Source of the DNA: Clostridia bacterium
GTDB lineage: Bacteria; Bacillota_A; Clostridia; Christensenellales; Aristaeellaceae
DNA: 21,565 bases
Assembly: GCA_017530275.1 (NCBI GenBank)
Contig: JAFXMP010000143.1
Location: 1-21,565 of the forward strand
Direction of reading: 5' to 3'
The notes below the pieces were generated by a model. The model saw only the letters and a program-made list of their open reading frames with translations. It had not been told where the DNA came from and ran no database searches. Shown piece after piece: positions 1-6,651 of the stretch. Position 1 is the stretch's first letter. The number at the start of each line of letters is the position of its first letter. Both the position numbers and the translations under genes were made by a program.

Positions 1-676
1 CGTCCCGGGTGGGATAATCGTTGCCGAACACCCGCAGATGATCCAGCTTTCCGGAAGCCACCTGGCAGATGTAGGGCATCAGATTGTTGGGAATGCCGCT
101 GGGGTCCTCGCCGATGCGGCCGGATTCATGGGCGCCGATGGGGTTAAAGTAACGCAGCAGGATAAAGGAACGGGTGGGATCAGCCTGTGCCACGTCGGTC
201 AGAATCCGTTCGCTGATCCACTTGGTCCAGCCGTAAGGATTGGTGCAGCCGGTGGGAAAATCCTCCCGCAGGGGCATTTCCTGATTGGTGCCGTATACGG
301 TGGCGGAGGAGGAGAACACCAGCACATTGCAGTTGTATTTGGGCATCACCTTGCACAGCATCATGGTGGCGTCTAAGTTGTTCTGATAATACTTGAGCGG
401 CTTCGCCACAGATTCACCCACAGCCTTGAGCCCGGCGAAATGAATCACCGCGTCAATGGGATACTGTTCAAAAACCCGGATTACGGTCTTTTCATCCGTA
501 CAGTCGCCCACGATCAGCGGGGCCTGTTTTCCAGTCAATTCCTGGACCCTGCGCAGGGATTCGGGGCTGGAGTTGTCCAAATTATCCAGTACCACCACAT
601 CATGGCCCGCCTGGAGAAGGCACAGGGCCGTATGGGAACCGATATAACCGGCGCCCCCAGTCAGCAATACACGCAT
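1..676 (-). CDS. galE: UDP-glucose 4-epimerase, partial (C-terminus beyond window)
   Basis: Interconverts UDP-glucose and UDP-galactose in the cytoplasm (Leloir pathway, cell-surface sugar supply). The first 225 codons are present. Visible family signatures are the NAD-binding Rossmann motif TGGAGYIGSH near residues 6-15, the DNLDNSS segment after beta-2, HFAGLKAVGES, the catalytic-serine region SSSATVYG, and the YxxxK catalytic pair in NPYGWTKWISERI. All belong to the extended short-chain dehydrogenase/reductase GalE family. The start ATG (674-676 complement) is preceded by AGGAGGAAACGATC, a strong ribosome binding site. It lies downstream of the amidase gene on the same strand but has its own promoter. 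The stop codon is outside the window, so completeness cannot be judged. The GalE assignment is firm; some relatives also act on UDP-GlcNAc, which sequence alone does not exclude. Confidence 0.95.
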   Translation of the reverse strand, partial: MRVLLTGGAGYIGSHTALCLLQAGHDVVVLDNLDNSSPESLRRVQELTGKQAPLIVGDCTDEKTVIRVFEQYPIDAVIHFAGLKAVGESVAKPLKYYQNNLDATMMLCKVMPKYNCNVLVFSSSATVYGTNQEMPLREDFPTGCTNPYGWTKWISERILTDVAQADPTRSFILLRYFNPIGAHESGRIGEDPSGIPNNLMPYICQVASGKLDHLRVFGNDYPTRD

Positions 677-709
677 GATCGTTTCCTCCTCATCATTGTT
701 TCATCTCAC

Positions 710-739
710 ATAATAAGCGCAAAGTAAGGTCAGTGTCAA
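710..739 (-). promoter_or_regulatory. sigma-A promoter of galE
   Basis: On the minus strand TTGACA (734-739) and TATTAT (710-715) are separated by 18 bp. The expected start is about 30 nt upstream of the galE ATG. No operator-like repeat is evident. Confidence 0.65.
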
Positions 740-769
740 GATACGGAATTTATTTATTTGGTAGTGATC

Positions 770-2083
770 TTATTCACTGATCCAGCCCCGATACAGGGCG
801 ATTTCGTATACGCCCTGGGCCATGCCCTCGGCCAGCCACTGCTGATAAACCGGATGGGACAGCAGATAATCTTCCCGAGGGGTGGACATAAAGCCCATTT
901 CAACCAGGAAACAGGTCATCTGCGCCCAATTATTGCCTACAAACTGGTCCGAAAGCGTAACCAGGCCGTATTTATCCTCCAGGGAATAGCCGACACGGGT
1001 TTTCATGGCGTCGATAAGGATCTCTCCCATAGCCCGGTAGGTGGGCGGATCGGCTACTGCCTTGGCGTAATCAGAATGCAGGGGCGCGTAAACGGAAAAA
1101 CCCAGCTTAGTATTGCTTTGCCGGGTGTCGGCGTGAAGCCGCAGCATGATATCCGCCCCGGCGTCGGCGGCCACCTGGCAGCGTTCCTGATTGGTGAGGA
1201 ACTGATCCTGTCTTTCACGGGTCATGACGACTGTCGCGCCTTGGCGCAGCAGCTCGTCCCGCAGGAGCATGCCGATTTCCAGCACCACGATGGATTCCTT
1301 GCGCTGGGTTTCCGTGCCCTGGGCCATGCCGGCGGTTCCGGTGGTGGCGCCGTCCAGGCCGGGGCCCAGCGGCTCCTTCACCAAATGTCCGTTTTCCTGG
1401 TGGCCCGGATCAATGCACACGGTCACGCCGGAAAGACGTCCTTCCTGCTGATCGGCGGCTGCCGGCGCTTCATAGGCTTTGCGCGCCTGAGCTTCCGCCA
1501 GCACGCTTTCCTTTCCAGACAGCACCTGCACCGTAATCAGCGTGCGGGCGTAGGTCAGCGGCATGTCGATTTCACCGGAATACCGTCCGTCTTCTTGGGG
1601 ATATACGGGGAATACGGCGGTTTCCTGCTTGCTGCGGGCTTTCAGCAGCAGGTAATCTGAACCAGGGCAGGAAAACGAATAACGCAGGCCCGAGACGGTT
1701 TCCTCCAACTGCAGGTCCGTTACCTTGCCCGAAGCTTTGCCCGATGGCTTTTTGTAATTGGACGCGGCGGGGAGCGTTGCGCTGCCGGAAGCCAACTGCC
1801 TTTTGCCGTCCAGGGTGGTCATGTTGATCTTAACTTTGCCGCCCGCCTGGGAATGGTTCAGGGAGATTTCTCCGTCAAAATGTCCGTCCGGCCCGTAAAT
1901 CACCATTTTTCCGCTTTCCTGCGGCGCGGTGAAAGTTAAAAGCAAAAAATCCTGATCCGGCAGATCCGTGGAATAAGATACAGTGCATTCCCCCGGCTTC
2001 AGATCGATTGCCTGGGAAGCAGCAAAGGCGCAGGAGCAGGGAAGAAGCAGGAGAAAAATCAGAATCAGCTTTCCAAAGCGCAT
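770..2083 (-). CDS. Secreted N-acetylmuramoyl-L-alanine amidase (Amidase_3)
   Basis: A zinc amidase that cuts the MurNAc-L-Ala bond of peptidoglycan outside the membrane. A short positive N-terminus and a hydrophobic run ending in CAFA-AS form a signal peptide. Residues 30-200 are two similar beta-rich segments (each has [F/Y]LLL followed by DG.[F/Y].GEI), followed by an Ala/Gln-rich linker. The catalytic domain (about 220-437) shows CIDPGHQ (zinc His), KESIVVLEIG (zinc Glu), LRLHAD (zinc His) and FLVEMGFMS (catalytic Glu), in family order. Two ATGs lie 6 nt apart (2089 and 2083). AAAGGA is only 3 nt from the first but 9 nt from the second, so 2083 is preferred; the 2089 start would add two residues. 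The role (cell separation, wall turnover or sporulation) is not decided by the sequence. Confidence 0.92.
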   Translation of the reverse strand: MRFGKLILIFLLLLPCSCAFAASQAIDLKPGECTVSYSTDLPDQDFLLLTFTAPQESGKMVIYGPDGHFDGEISLNHSQAGGKVKINMTTLDGKRQLASGSATLPAASNYKKPSGKASGKVTDLQLEETVSGLRYSFSCPGSDYLLLKARSKQETAVFPVYPQEDGRYSGEIDMPLTYARTLITVQVLSGKESVLAEAQARKAYEAPAAADQQEGRLSGVTVCIDPGHQENGHLVKEPLGPGLDGATTGTAGMAQGTETQRKESIVVLEIGMLLRDELLRQGATVVMTRERQDQFLTNQERCQVAADAGADIMLRLHADTRQSNTKLGFSVYAPLHSDYAKAVADPPTYRAMGEILIDAMKTRVGYSLEDKYGLVTLSDQFVGNNWAQMTCFLVEMGFMSTPREDYLLSHPVYQQWLAEGMAQGVYEIALYRGWISE

Positions 2084-2121
2084 ACGCATCGATCCTTTCA
2101 GGTTGCTTTTCTATCTATTTT

Positions 2122-2150
2122 ATTTTATCATGGTTCGGCAGGATTGGCAA
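2122..2150 (-). promoter_or_regulatory. sigma-A promoter of the amidase gene
   Basis: On the minus strand TTGCCA (2145-2150), a 17-bp spacer and TAAAAT (2122-2127). Its -35 directly abuts the -35 of the divergent metallophosphoesterase promoter, so the two polymerases may interfere. Confidence 0.6.
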
Positions 2151-2179
2151 TTGAATAAATGGAAATAATATGCTACAAT
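2151..2179 (+). promoter_or_regulatory. sigma-A promoter of the metallophosphoesterase gene
   Basis: TTGAAT (2151-2156), a 17-bp spacer and TACAAT (2174-2179) with an upstream TGC (extended -10). The in-frame ATG at 2178 lies inside this -10, which argues for the 2211 start of the gene. Confidence 0.65.
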
Positions 2180-2210
2180 GCTGAGGATGGTTTGGGGAAG
2201 GGAGAAGACT

Positions 2211-3119
2211 ATGAACCGGAAGATAAGCCGGAAGATTAACCGGAAAAGGCGAAAGCATTTTTATCATATCGGCATGTTTGGCCGGCTGCTTGCCACACTT
2301 CCATCCTCCACTCCGCTGCTTTACCCCATTTATTTGGCGGCACAGCTGGATACAGTGGAAGAAACCTACGTATCCAGCCAATGGCCGAAGGAATTCGACG
2401 GGCTGAAAATCGCCTATCTTTCCGATATCCATTATGGAACGCTGCTGAAGGAGGACCGCGTCAGAAAACTGGCGCAGCGGGTAAACGAATTAGAAGCGGA
2501 TATCGTTCTGCTTGGCGGCGATTACGCGGAGAACTCCTCTGGAGCCGTTGAATTCTTCCAACTGAAACCGGGCTTCCAAGCCCGAATCGCTGTATTGGGC
2601 GCTTACGGCAATCACGATCGGCTTTGGCCGGAGAGCAACATGGACAGGATCGCCCGGGAAATGCGGCAGGACGGTGTGATTCCCATGCTCAACGACGTAT
2701 ATATGATCAAACGGAACGGTAAACAAATCGCTTTTGCCAGCACGGACGATTATTATAAAGGCAAGCCGGCCTTGTACAAGGTGGCGCAGCAATGCAGGAA
2801 AGCCGATTTTACCGTCTTTTTCCCTCATAATCCGGATATATTGCCAGAAACCTACCACATGCCCGGCGGTCCCTTTTATCAACTGGCGATTTGCGGTCAT
2901 ACCCACGGGGGACAGGTCGCCATTGGCGGCCACGCTATCAAATCTTCCAGTATCTATGGAGACCGGTATTTGTCCGGCTGGAAGCACGAGCAGGGAAGGG
3001 ATATCCTGGTCAGCAACGGGGTGGGCACCTCGGGCCTGCCGGTGCGGTTTGGCGCGCGGCCGCAGATTCATCTGCTGACGATGAAAACCAAAGAAGAAAA
3101 AAAGCCTCCGGCGGAGTGA
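2211..3119 (+). CDS. Membrane-anchored metallophosphoesterase (YkuE/YaeI-like)
   Basis: A calcineurin-like dinuclear-metal phosphoesterase of 302 residues. Metal-binding motifs appear in order: SDIHYG (D72, H74), GGDYAE (D104), GNHD (134-137), a later His in FFPHNPD, and GHTHGG (229-234). The N-terminus is strongly basic (MNRKISRKINRKRRK), followed by a short hydrophobic segment around residues 20-45 that may anchor it to the membrane, as in the YkuE/YaeI group. The start at 2211 is chosen because GGGAGA lies just upstream and the earlier in-frame ATG sits within the promoter. The substrate cannot be read from the sequence; relatives act on phosphodiesters of lipids or nucleotides. The end of the gene overlaps the terminator hairpin at 3104. 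Confidence 0.9.
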   Translation: MNRKISRKINRKRRKHFYHIGMFGRLLATLPSSTPLLYPIYLAAQLDTVEETYVSSQWPKEFDGLKIAYLSDIHYGTLLKEDRVRKLAQRVNELEADIVLLGGDYAENSSGAVEFFQLKPGFQARIAVLGAYGNHDRLWPESNMDRIAREMRQDGVIPMLNDVYMIKRNGKQIAFASTDDYYKGKPALYKVAQQCRKADFTVFFPHNPDILPETYHMPGGPFYQLAICGHTHGGQVAIGGHAIKSSSIYGDRYLSGWKHEQGRDILVSNGVGTSGLPVRFGARPQIHLLTMKTKEEKKPPAE

Positions 3120-3133
3120 TCCCAGCCGGAGGC
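3104..3133. terminator. Bidirectional rho-independent terminator
   Basis: A perfect 9-bp stem, GCCTCCGGC (3104-3112) with GCCGGAGGC (3125-3133). On the minus strand a run of Ts follows (3096-3103), strong for the HPr-like gene. On the plus strand the tail is only weakly T-rich, and the left arm is inside the phosphoesterase coding sequence. Confidence 0.8.
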
Positions 3134-3186
3134 TCGCTTATTTGTTCAATGAGTGCGGGGAAAGCCTGTCGGCCTGCGGCGGAGGG

Positions 3187-3450
3187 TCATACCGCGTCCC
3201 GCATATCCTCCTTTACAATGTATCCATCGATCGCGTCCAGGAACCGGGGAATATCCTGTTCCTCCATGCTGCCGGTATCCAGGAACATGTGATCCCGGGC
3301 GGAATACATCATGGCCAGAATGCCCAGCGTGGATTTGGGATCGATGTGGAATTTCTCGGAACGAAGAAAAATATCGTTCCCGAAATCCTTGCAGATGCTG
3401 CTTAACTTCTCCGCAGCCTTCATCGAATCGACGTGAATGTGAATGTTCAT
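3187..3450 (-). CDS. HPr-family protein without the catalytic histidine (Crh-like)
   Basis: An 87-residue HPr fold protein. After strand 1 (MNIHIHVDS) the loop that carries His15 in HPr is absent and helix 1 (MKAAEKLSSICKDF) follows at once. The regulatory-serine region is kept: DPKSTLGILAM aligns with the HPr segment around Ser46 (K-S-I-M-G-V-M-S-L), putting the serine at residue 40. It therefore should not carry phosphate for PTS sugar uptake, but could be a regulatory protein like Bacillus Crh, which lacks His15 and acts through Ser46. The start at 3450 has AAAGGAGG 4 nt upstream; an upstream ATG at 3525 lies in the leader and is rejected. A paralogue is at 18350. The 5' leader holds a 20-bp palindrome. 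Kinase or partner specificity is inference. Confidence 0.85.
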   Translation of the reverse strand: MNIHIHVDSMKAAEKLSSICKDFGNDIFLRSEKFHIDPKSTLGILAMMYSARDHMFLDTGSMEEQDIPRFLDAIDGYIVKEDMRDAV

Positions 3451-3463
3451 GGAGCCTCCTTTC

Positions 3464-3531
3464 GCAAAACGATTTGTTTTGCAGAGAACCGGAAACGTTT
3501 CCGGTTGATTTGCAGGTCTCTCCAAACCTGC
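3464..3531 (-). promoter_or_regulatory. Leader of the Crh-like gene with three hairpins/palindromes
   Basis: The predicted 5' leader, about 80 nt, contains GCAGGT...ACCTGC (3512-3531), the palindrome at 3487-3506 and GCAAAAC-5 nt-GTTTTGC (3464-3482), the last ending just before the ribosome binding site. The outer two could fold in RNA and affect stability or translation. No known riboswitch is recognised. Confidence 0.45.
3487..3506. promoter_or_regulatory. LacI-family operator (20-bp perfect palindrome)
   Basis: AACCGGAAACGTTTCCGGTT is perfectly symmetric about a central CG, the hallmark of LacI/CcpA-family operators. It lies about 25-45 nt downstream of the predicted start site of the Crh-like gene, so binding would act as a roadblock. 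The same core precedes the LacI gene at 17532. It misses the outer T of the classical cre consensus. Confidence 0.7.
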
Positions 3532-3537
3532 GTCCGT

Positions 3538-3566
3538 AGTATAGCACGCAAAAAAAGAACGCGCAA
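3538..3566 (-). promoter_or_regulatory. sigma-A promoter of the Crh-like gene
   Basis: On the minus strand TTGCGC (3561-3566), a 17-bp spacer and TATACT (3538-3543). Predicted transcription start is near 3531. Between this promoter and the next one at 3727 lies AT-rich sequence (about 3570-3720) in which no gene is seen. Confidence 0.65.
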
Positions 3567-3726
3567 GACGGCGGAGCCGCCACTTTTTTTTCGCTTATTT
3601 TGTAAAGGATGTACATATCGGAATAGAAAATTACAATGTAAGATATGGATTTGGAAAATACATGATCAAAAAAGACATGAATAGGGCTGAAAATACAGCG
3701 GCAAGTAAATTCTTCCATACCATCCC

Positions 3727-3755
3727 TTGCTTCTAAGCAGGGATCATGATACAAT
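3727..3755 (+). promoter_or_regulatory. sigma-A promoter of the amino-acid kinase operon
   Basis: TTGCTT (3727-3732), a 17-bp spacer and TACAAT (3750-3755). An imperfect inverted repeat (CCCTTGCTT / AAGCAGGG, 3724-3742) covers the -35 and could be an operator. Confidence 0.65.
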
Positions 3756-3793
3756 ATATAGGGAATCCCAAGCTTTTGAAAGAGGAGGCACGA

Positions 3794-4621
3794 ATGAGCA
3801 GTATTGACCTGGTGATCAAGATAGGATCCATGGCGCTGATCCGCCGGGAAGATAACGATATCGACTATAATATTTTCGCCCGACTGGGCAGCGAGCTTAG
3901 GCCTGGCATGCTGCTGGTATCCTCCGGTGCGACGGAAATCGGCCGTCTGGATTACCTGAAACGGACGGGAAAGCCGCTGCAGGGTGATCCTGAACAGAAT
4001 AAAACAGATTATTCCGCTCAGGGCCAAGCCATCCTGATGGAAAACTACCGCCGCTTTATCCGGCCAGAATTCGGCGTGCGGCAGGTGCTGGTGGAGCACA
4101 ATCATTTCAACGACGCCCAGAAACGTCAGCACCTGTATGGACTGCTTACGCGGGCGGCGGAACAGAACGCCGTTCCTATCATCAATTACAACGACTGCGT
4201 GAGCGATGAAGAAAACCGAAAAATGGAATTGATGAATCTGCAGGCCAAGCACCCTGACGCCCAGGTGGTGGAATGCGTAGATAACGACGAAACGGCGGCG
4301 GTGATCGCGGAGCTGGTGCATACCAAGGAACTGATCCTGCTCACCTCCACGGAGGGCATTTACGCTGATCCTTGCGATGCATCTACCTTAGTGAGCGAAA
4401 TCACAGCGCCTGACGCGGCAACCCTGACCCAAAAGGTGCAGGAATGGCAGACCCATTGCGTGGGCGCGTCCCGTGCTGGAGCCAACGGCGCTGGGGCGAA
4501 GCTGGAATACGCCCTGCGCTGCGCCCGTACGGGTGTGATCGTATACATCGCCCACGCCCGTTACCCGATCGCTAAAATTCTTTCCGGTCAGGTTCGACGC
4601 ACCCGGATCGCCATTGAATGA
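3794..4621 (+). CDS. Amino-acid kinase family protein, glutamate 5-kinase-like without PUA domain
   Basis: A 275-residue carbamate/amino-acid-kinase fold. Visible signatures are the N-terminal phosphate-binding strand LVIKIGSMAL (6-15), VSSGATEIGR (42-51, compare VSSGAIAAGR in ProB), IINYND (129-134), VDNDETAAVIAEL (162-174) and LLTSTEGIYADP (182-193). These fit the ProB kinase domain, which makes glutamyl-5-phosphate for proline. Standard ProB has a further PUA domain of about 100 residues; here the protein stops after the kinase domain, and no proA is adjacent. The start at 3794 has AGGAGG 7 nt upstream, whereas the upstream in-frame ATG at 3746 overlaps the promoter. It is cotranscribed with the next gene (16-nt gap). 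True substrate is uncertain; another small acid is possible. Confidence 0.75.
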   Translation: MSSIDLVIKIGSMALIRREDNDIDYNIFARLGSELRPGMLLVSSGATEIGRLDYLKRTGKPLQGDPEQNKTDYSAQGQAILMENYRRFIRPEFGVRQVLVEHNHFNDAQKRQHLYGLLTRAAEQNAVPIINYNDCVSDEENRKMELMNLQAKHPDAQVVECVDNDETAAVIAELVHTKELILLTSTEGIYADPCDASTLVSEITAPDAATLTQKVQEWQTHCVGASRAGANGAGAKLEYALRCARTGVIVYIAHARYPIAKILSGQVRRTRIAIE

Positions 4622-4637
4622 AAAGGAGGAATTACCT

Positions 4638-4889
4638 ATGATCGATCCCCGTTATGATACCCAATTGCTGATCGAAGGCCATGACTTGGATGAAGACGAG
4701 ATCCGCGATTTCTTTCTGGAAAACCTGCCCGGCGACTGCCTGCTGGTGGTGGGCGACGATGAACTGATCAAAATTCATTTTCATACCAACGAGCCCTGGG
4801 AAGTGCTGAAATACTGCTCCACGCTGGGCGAAATCCACGATATCGTGGTGGAGGATATGGACCGGCAGGCCAGAGGGCTGCAGGGGTAA
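4638..4889 (+). CDS. Stand-alone FakA/YloV middle-domain protein
   Basis: An 83-residue protein matching the segment between the DAK2 kinase domain and the C-terminal DegV-like domain of fatty-acid kinase subunit A (FakA/YloV). The hallmark is LLVVGDDELIKIHFHTNEP (about residues 36-54), followed by VLKYCSTLGEI and IVVEDMDRQ; in YloV the same order reads LVVSDDELVKVHIH, VLNYAQQYGEL and IKIENMREQ. Neither the ATP-binding DAK2 domain nor the fatty-acid-binding domain is present, so it cannot be a complete kinase. The start is set by AAAGGAGGA 8 nt upstream. It sits directly behind the amino-acid kinase, suggesting a partner role, but the function is unknown. Confidence 0.7.
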   Translation: MIDPRYDTQLLIEGHDLDEDEIRDFFLENLPGDCLLVVGDDELIKIHFHTNEPWEVLKYCSTLGEIHDIVVEDMDRQARGLQG

Positions 4890-4892
4890 TAC

Positions 4893-5022
4893 GGAGTTGA
4901 GAGTGAAGAGTGAAGAGTTGAGAGTTGAGATTCAAGAGTGCAGCGTACAGAGTTCAGATGGTATAGCTTGATTAATAGGGAATTCTGAATTGATCAGCCA
5001 TAAAAATCTCAACTCTCAACTT
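4893..5022. repeat. MITE/REP-like inverted-repeat element
   Basis: A 17-bp perfect inverted repeat (4916-4932 AGTTGAGAGTTGAGATT; 5005-5021 its complement) encloses about 70 bp. The left side also carries tandem GAGTTGAGAGTGAAGAGTGAAGAGTTGAGAG-type variants (4893-4930). There is no coding potential. It lies between two convergent genes, a typical resting place for miniature repeats. Copy number elsewhere in the genome is unknown. Confidence 0.6.
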
Positions 5023-5023
5023 T

Positions 5024-5060
5024 ACAAAAAAAGAGCGTCCGCGCGACGCTCTTTTTTTGT
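5024..5060. terminator. Bidirectional terminator between the FakA-domain gene and glyA
   Basis: A 16-bp perfect stem (5024-5039 / 5045-5060) with loop CGCGC, GC-rich core GAGCGTC, flanked by seven As and seven Ts, so it works in both directions. It touches the glyA stop codon. Confidence 0.9.
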
Positions 5061-6295
5061 CAATACAGCGGGAACTTCGCCGTCAGCTGTTCCACGCCGG
5101 CCTTTACGGCGGGAACGGCGGCTTCGCCCTGATCGAGGATGAGGGAAATCCATTCGGCGATCTGCACCATTTCCGGCTCCTTGAAGCCTCGGGTGGTCAC
5201 GGCGGGGGTGCCGATGCGCACGCCGCTTGTTTCGGCTGGCTTGCGCTGGTCGCGGGGCACCATATTCTTGTTGACGGTGATGTTGGCCATGCCCAGCCAG
5301 GTTTCCAGCTGCTTGCCGGTGACCGGGGTATCGCACAGGTCCAGCAGCAGCAGGTGGTTGTCCGTACCGCCGGACACCATGCGCACGCCGCGCTCCCGCA
5401 GAGCATTTTCCAGGGCTTTGGCGTTCTTCACGATCTGCCGCTGGTATTCCTTGAATTCGGGTTTCAGCGCTTCGCCGAAGCATACGGCCTTGGCCGCGAT
5501 CACGTGCTCCAGGGGACCGCCTTGGATACCAGGGAAAATGGCCTTGTCGATGGCCTTCTGATATTGCTCTTTACAAAGAATCAGGCCGCCCCGGGGGCCG
5601 CGCAGGGTCTTGTGGGTGGTGGTGGTCACCACGTCGGCATAGGGAATAGGGGAGGGATGGCATCCTGCGGCCACCAAGCCCGCGATGTGCGCCATGTCCA
5701 CCATGAGCAGCGCGCCCACGTCGTCGGCGATTTTTTTGAACTGGGCAAAATCCAGGGTGCGGGCATAAGCGGAAGCGCCCGCCACGATCAAACGGGGCTT
5801 GCATGCCCGGGCGATGCGCAGCACTTCGTCGTAATCGATGCATTCCGTTTCAGGATTGATACCGTAGGCTTCAAAATGGAAATACTTGCCGGAAATGTTC
5901 ACGGGGCTTCCGTGGGTCAAATGGCCGCCGTTATTGAGGCTCATGCCCAGCACGGAATCGCCGGGCTGCAGCAGGCCGAAATACACAGCCATGTTGGCCT
6001 GGGAGCCGCTGTGAGGCTGCACGTTGGCATGCTCCGCGCCGTAAAGCTCCTTGGCCCGGTCGATGGCGATGCGCTCCACCTCGTCCACACAGCCGCAGCC
6101 GCCGTAATACCGGCGTCCCGGATATCCTTCCGCGTATTTATTCGTCAGAGGACTGCCCATAGCCGCCATCACGGCGGGGCTGACAAAGTTTTCAGAGGCG
6201 ATCAGTTCGATATGCGCTTCCTGACGGGCGCATTCGGCCGCGATGGCCTGGGATACTTCCGGGTCCTGGTTCAGGCACGGGGGCAGATTCCACAT
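5060..6295 (-). CDS. glyA: Serine hydroxymethyltransferase
   Basis: A PLP enzyme converting serine and tetrahydrofolate to glycine and 5,10-methylene-tetrahydrofolate. At 411 residues it is the normal family length. Signatures include [14 protein letters not shown] (29-42), [16 protein letters not shown] (51-66), [11 protein letters not shown] (95-105), [11 protein letters not shown] (123-133), [14 protein letters not shown] (198-211) and the PLP-lysine motif [15 protein letters not shown] (Lys229). The usual DLSHGGHLTHG reads [11 protein letters not shown], a mild change. The start at 6295 has GGAGGA 8 nt upstream; an open frame continues upstream through the SRP RNA but is not protein-like. 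Its ATG lies only about 25 nt after the SRP RNA 3' end, so it is probably read from the ffs promoter. Confidence 0.97.
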   Translation of the reverse strand: MWNLPPCLNQDPEVSQAIAAECARQEAHIELIASENFVSPAVMAAMGSPLTNKYAEGYPGRRYYGGCGCVDEVERIAIDRAKELYGAEHANVQPHSGSQANMAVYFGLLQPGDSVLGMSLNNGGHLTHGSPVNISGKYFHFEAYGINPETECIDYDEVLRIARACKPRLIVAGASAYARTLDFAQFKKIADDVGALLMVDMAHIAGLVAAGCHPSPIPYADVVTTTTHKTLRGPRGGLILCKEQYQKAIDKAIFPGIQGGPLEHVIAAKAVCFGEALKPEFKEYQRQIVKNAKALENALRERGVRMVSGGTDNHLLLLDLCDTPVTGKQLETWLGMANITVNKNMVPRDQRKPAETSGVRIGTPAVTTRGFKEPEMVQIAEWISLILDQGEAAVPAVKAGVEQLTAKFPLY

Positions 6296-6320
6296 TTTGC
6301 TTATCCTCCAGTATAAAAAT

Positions 6321-6440
6321 ACCGCGTATGACGGACAGGTTTTGCCGCAGCACACGTCTAAGATGCTTACTGCTGCTTCCTCTCGGACCTGACAGGGTTC
6401 ACACCGCAACATCGCACGGGACCCGCCAGCCATACACGGC
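6321..6440 (-). ncRNA. ffs: Signal recognition particle RNA, small bacterial (4.5S) type
   Basis: The conserved domain IV is plain on the minus strand: GTCAGGTCC-GAGA-GGAAGCAGC (6372-6393), which binds Ffh. The 5' end GCCGTGTATGGC pairs with the 3' end GTCATACGCGGT, closing one long hairpin with the GAGA tetraloop near its middle (arms of about 56 and 60 nt). This symmetry shows the short form without the Alu-like domain found in Bacillus. A TATTTTTATAC tract at the 3' end acts as the U-tail. With Ffh and FtsY it targets membrane and secreted proteins. Confidence 0.93.
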
Positions 6441-6446
6441 TTGATT

Positions 6447-6475
6447 ATTATATAGCAGCCGTGGAAAAAAAACAA
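6447..6475 (-). promoter_or_regulatory. Strong sigma-A promoter of ffs (and probably glyA)
   Basis: On the minus strand TTGTTT (6470-6475), a 17-bp spacer and a perfect TATAAT (6447-6452). The first G of the SRP RNA (6440) lies 7 nt downstream, exactly where a start is expected. Confidence 0.85.
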
Positions 6476-6542
6476 GACCCATTTCTCTTCCCCTGTGTTT
6501 TTCCCTGTATGTTTTCTGTTTTTTGCTGGCGCAGATGCCGGA

Positions 6543-6569
6543 ACCATTCTCCTTTTCGGGCATAGGATG
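6543..6569 (+). promoter_or_regulatory. Possible sigma-K promoter of the Cys-rich protein gene
   Basis: AC (6543-6544), a 16-bp gap and CATAGGATG (6561-6569) resemble the late mother-cell pattern AC-N16-CATANNNTA, with one mismatch in the -10. No good sigma-A promoter was found here. A hairpin (6607-6629, CCGG-TGGT-CCGG with GC flanks) precedes the ribosome binding site. The rest of 6480-6651 shows nothing else. Confidence 0.3.
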
Positions 6570-6651
6570 GGTTTGAAGGCCGCGTAAAAACGGCTGGATG
6601 CCAACCGCGCTGCCGGTGGTCCGGCGCGCAAAGTAAGGAGGCGCAAAAGGC

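Noticed and set aside
758..1660. 300-codon open frame on the plus strand
   Set aside because: It lies antisense to the amidase, which has signal peptide, ordered catalytic motifs, promoter and ribosome binding site; the plus frame has none.
3146..4321. 391-codon minus-strand open frame
   Set aside because: It crosses the Crh-like gene, its leader and the amino-acid kinase in the wrong frame; the sequence is His/Arg-rich without domain structure.
5057..6316. 419-codon plus-strand open frame
   Set aside because: Exact antisense of glyA; a GC-rich shadow frame with no ribosome binding site or family motif.
6296..6646. N-terminal extension of GlyA
   Set aside because: The frame stays open but encodes the SRP RNA; GlyA starts at the conserved position with a good ribosome binding site at 6295.
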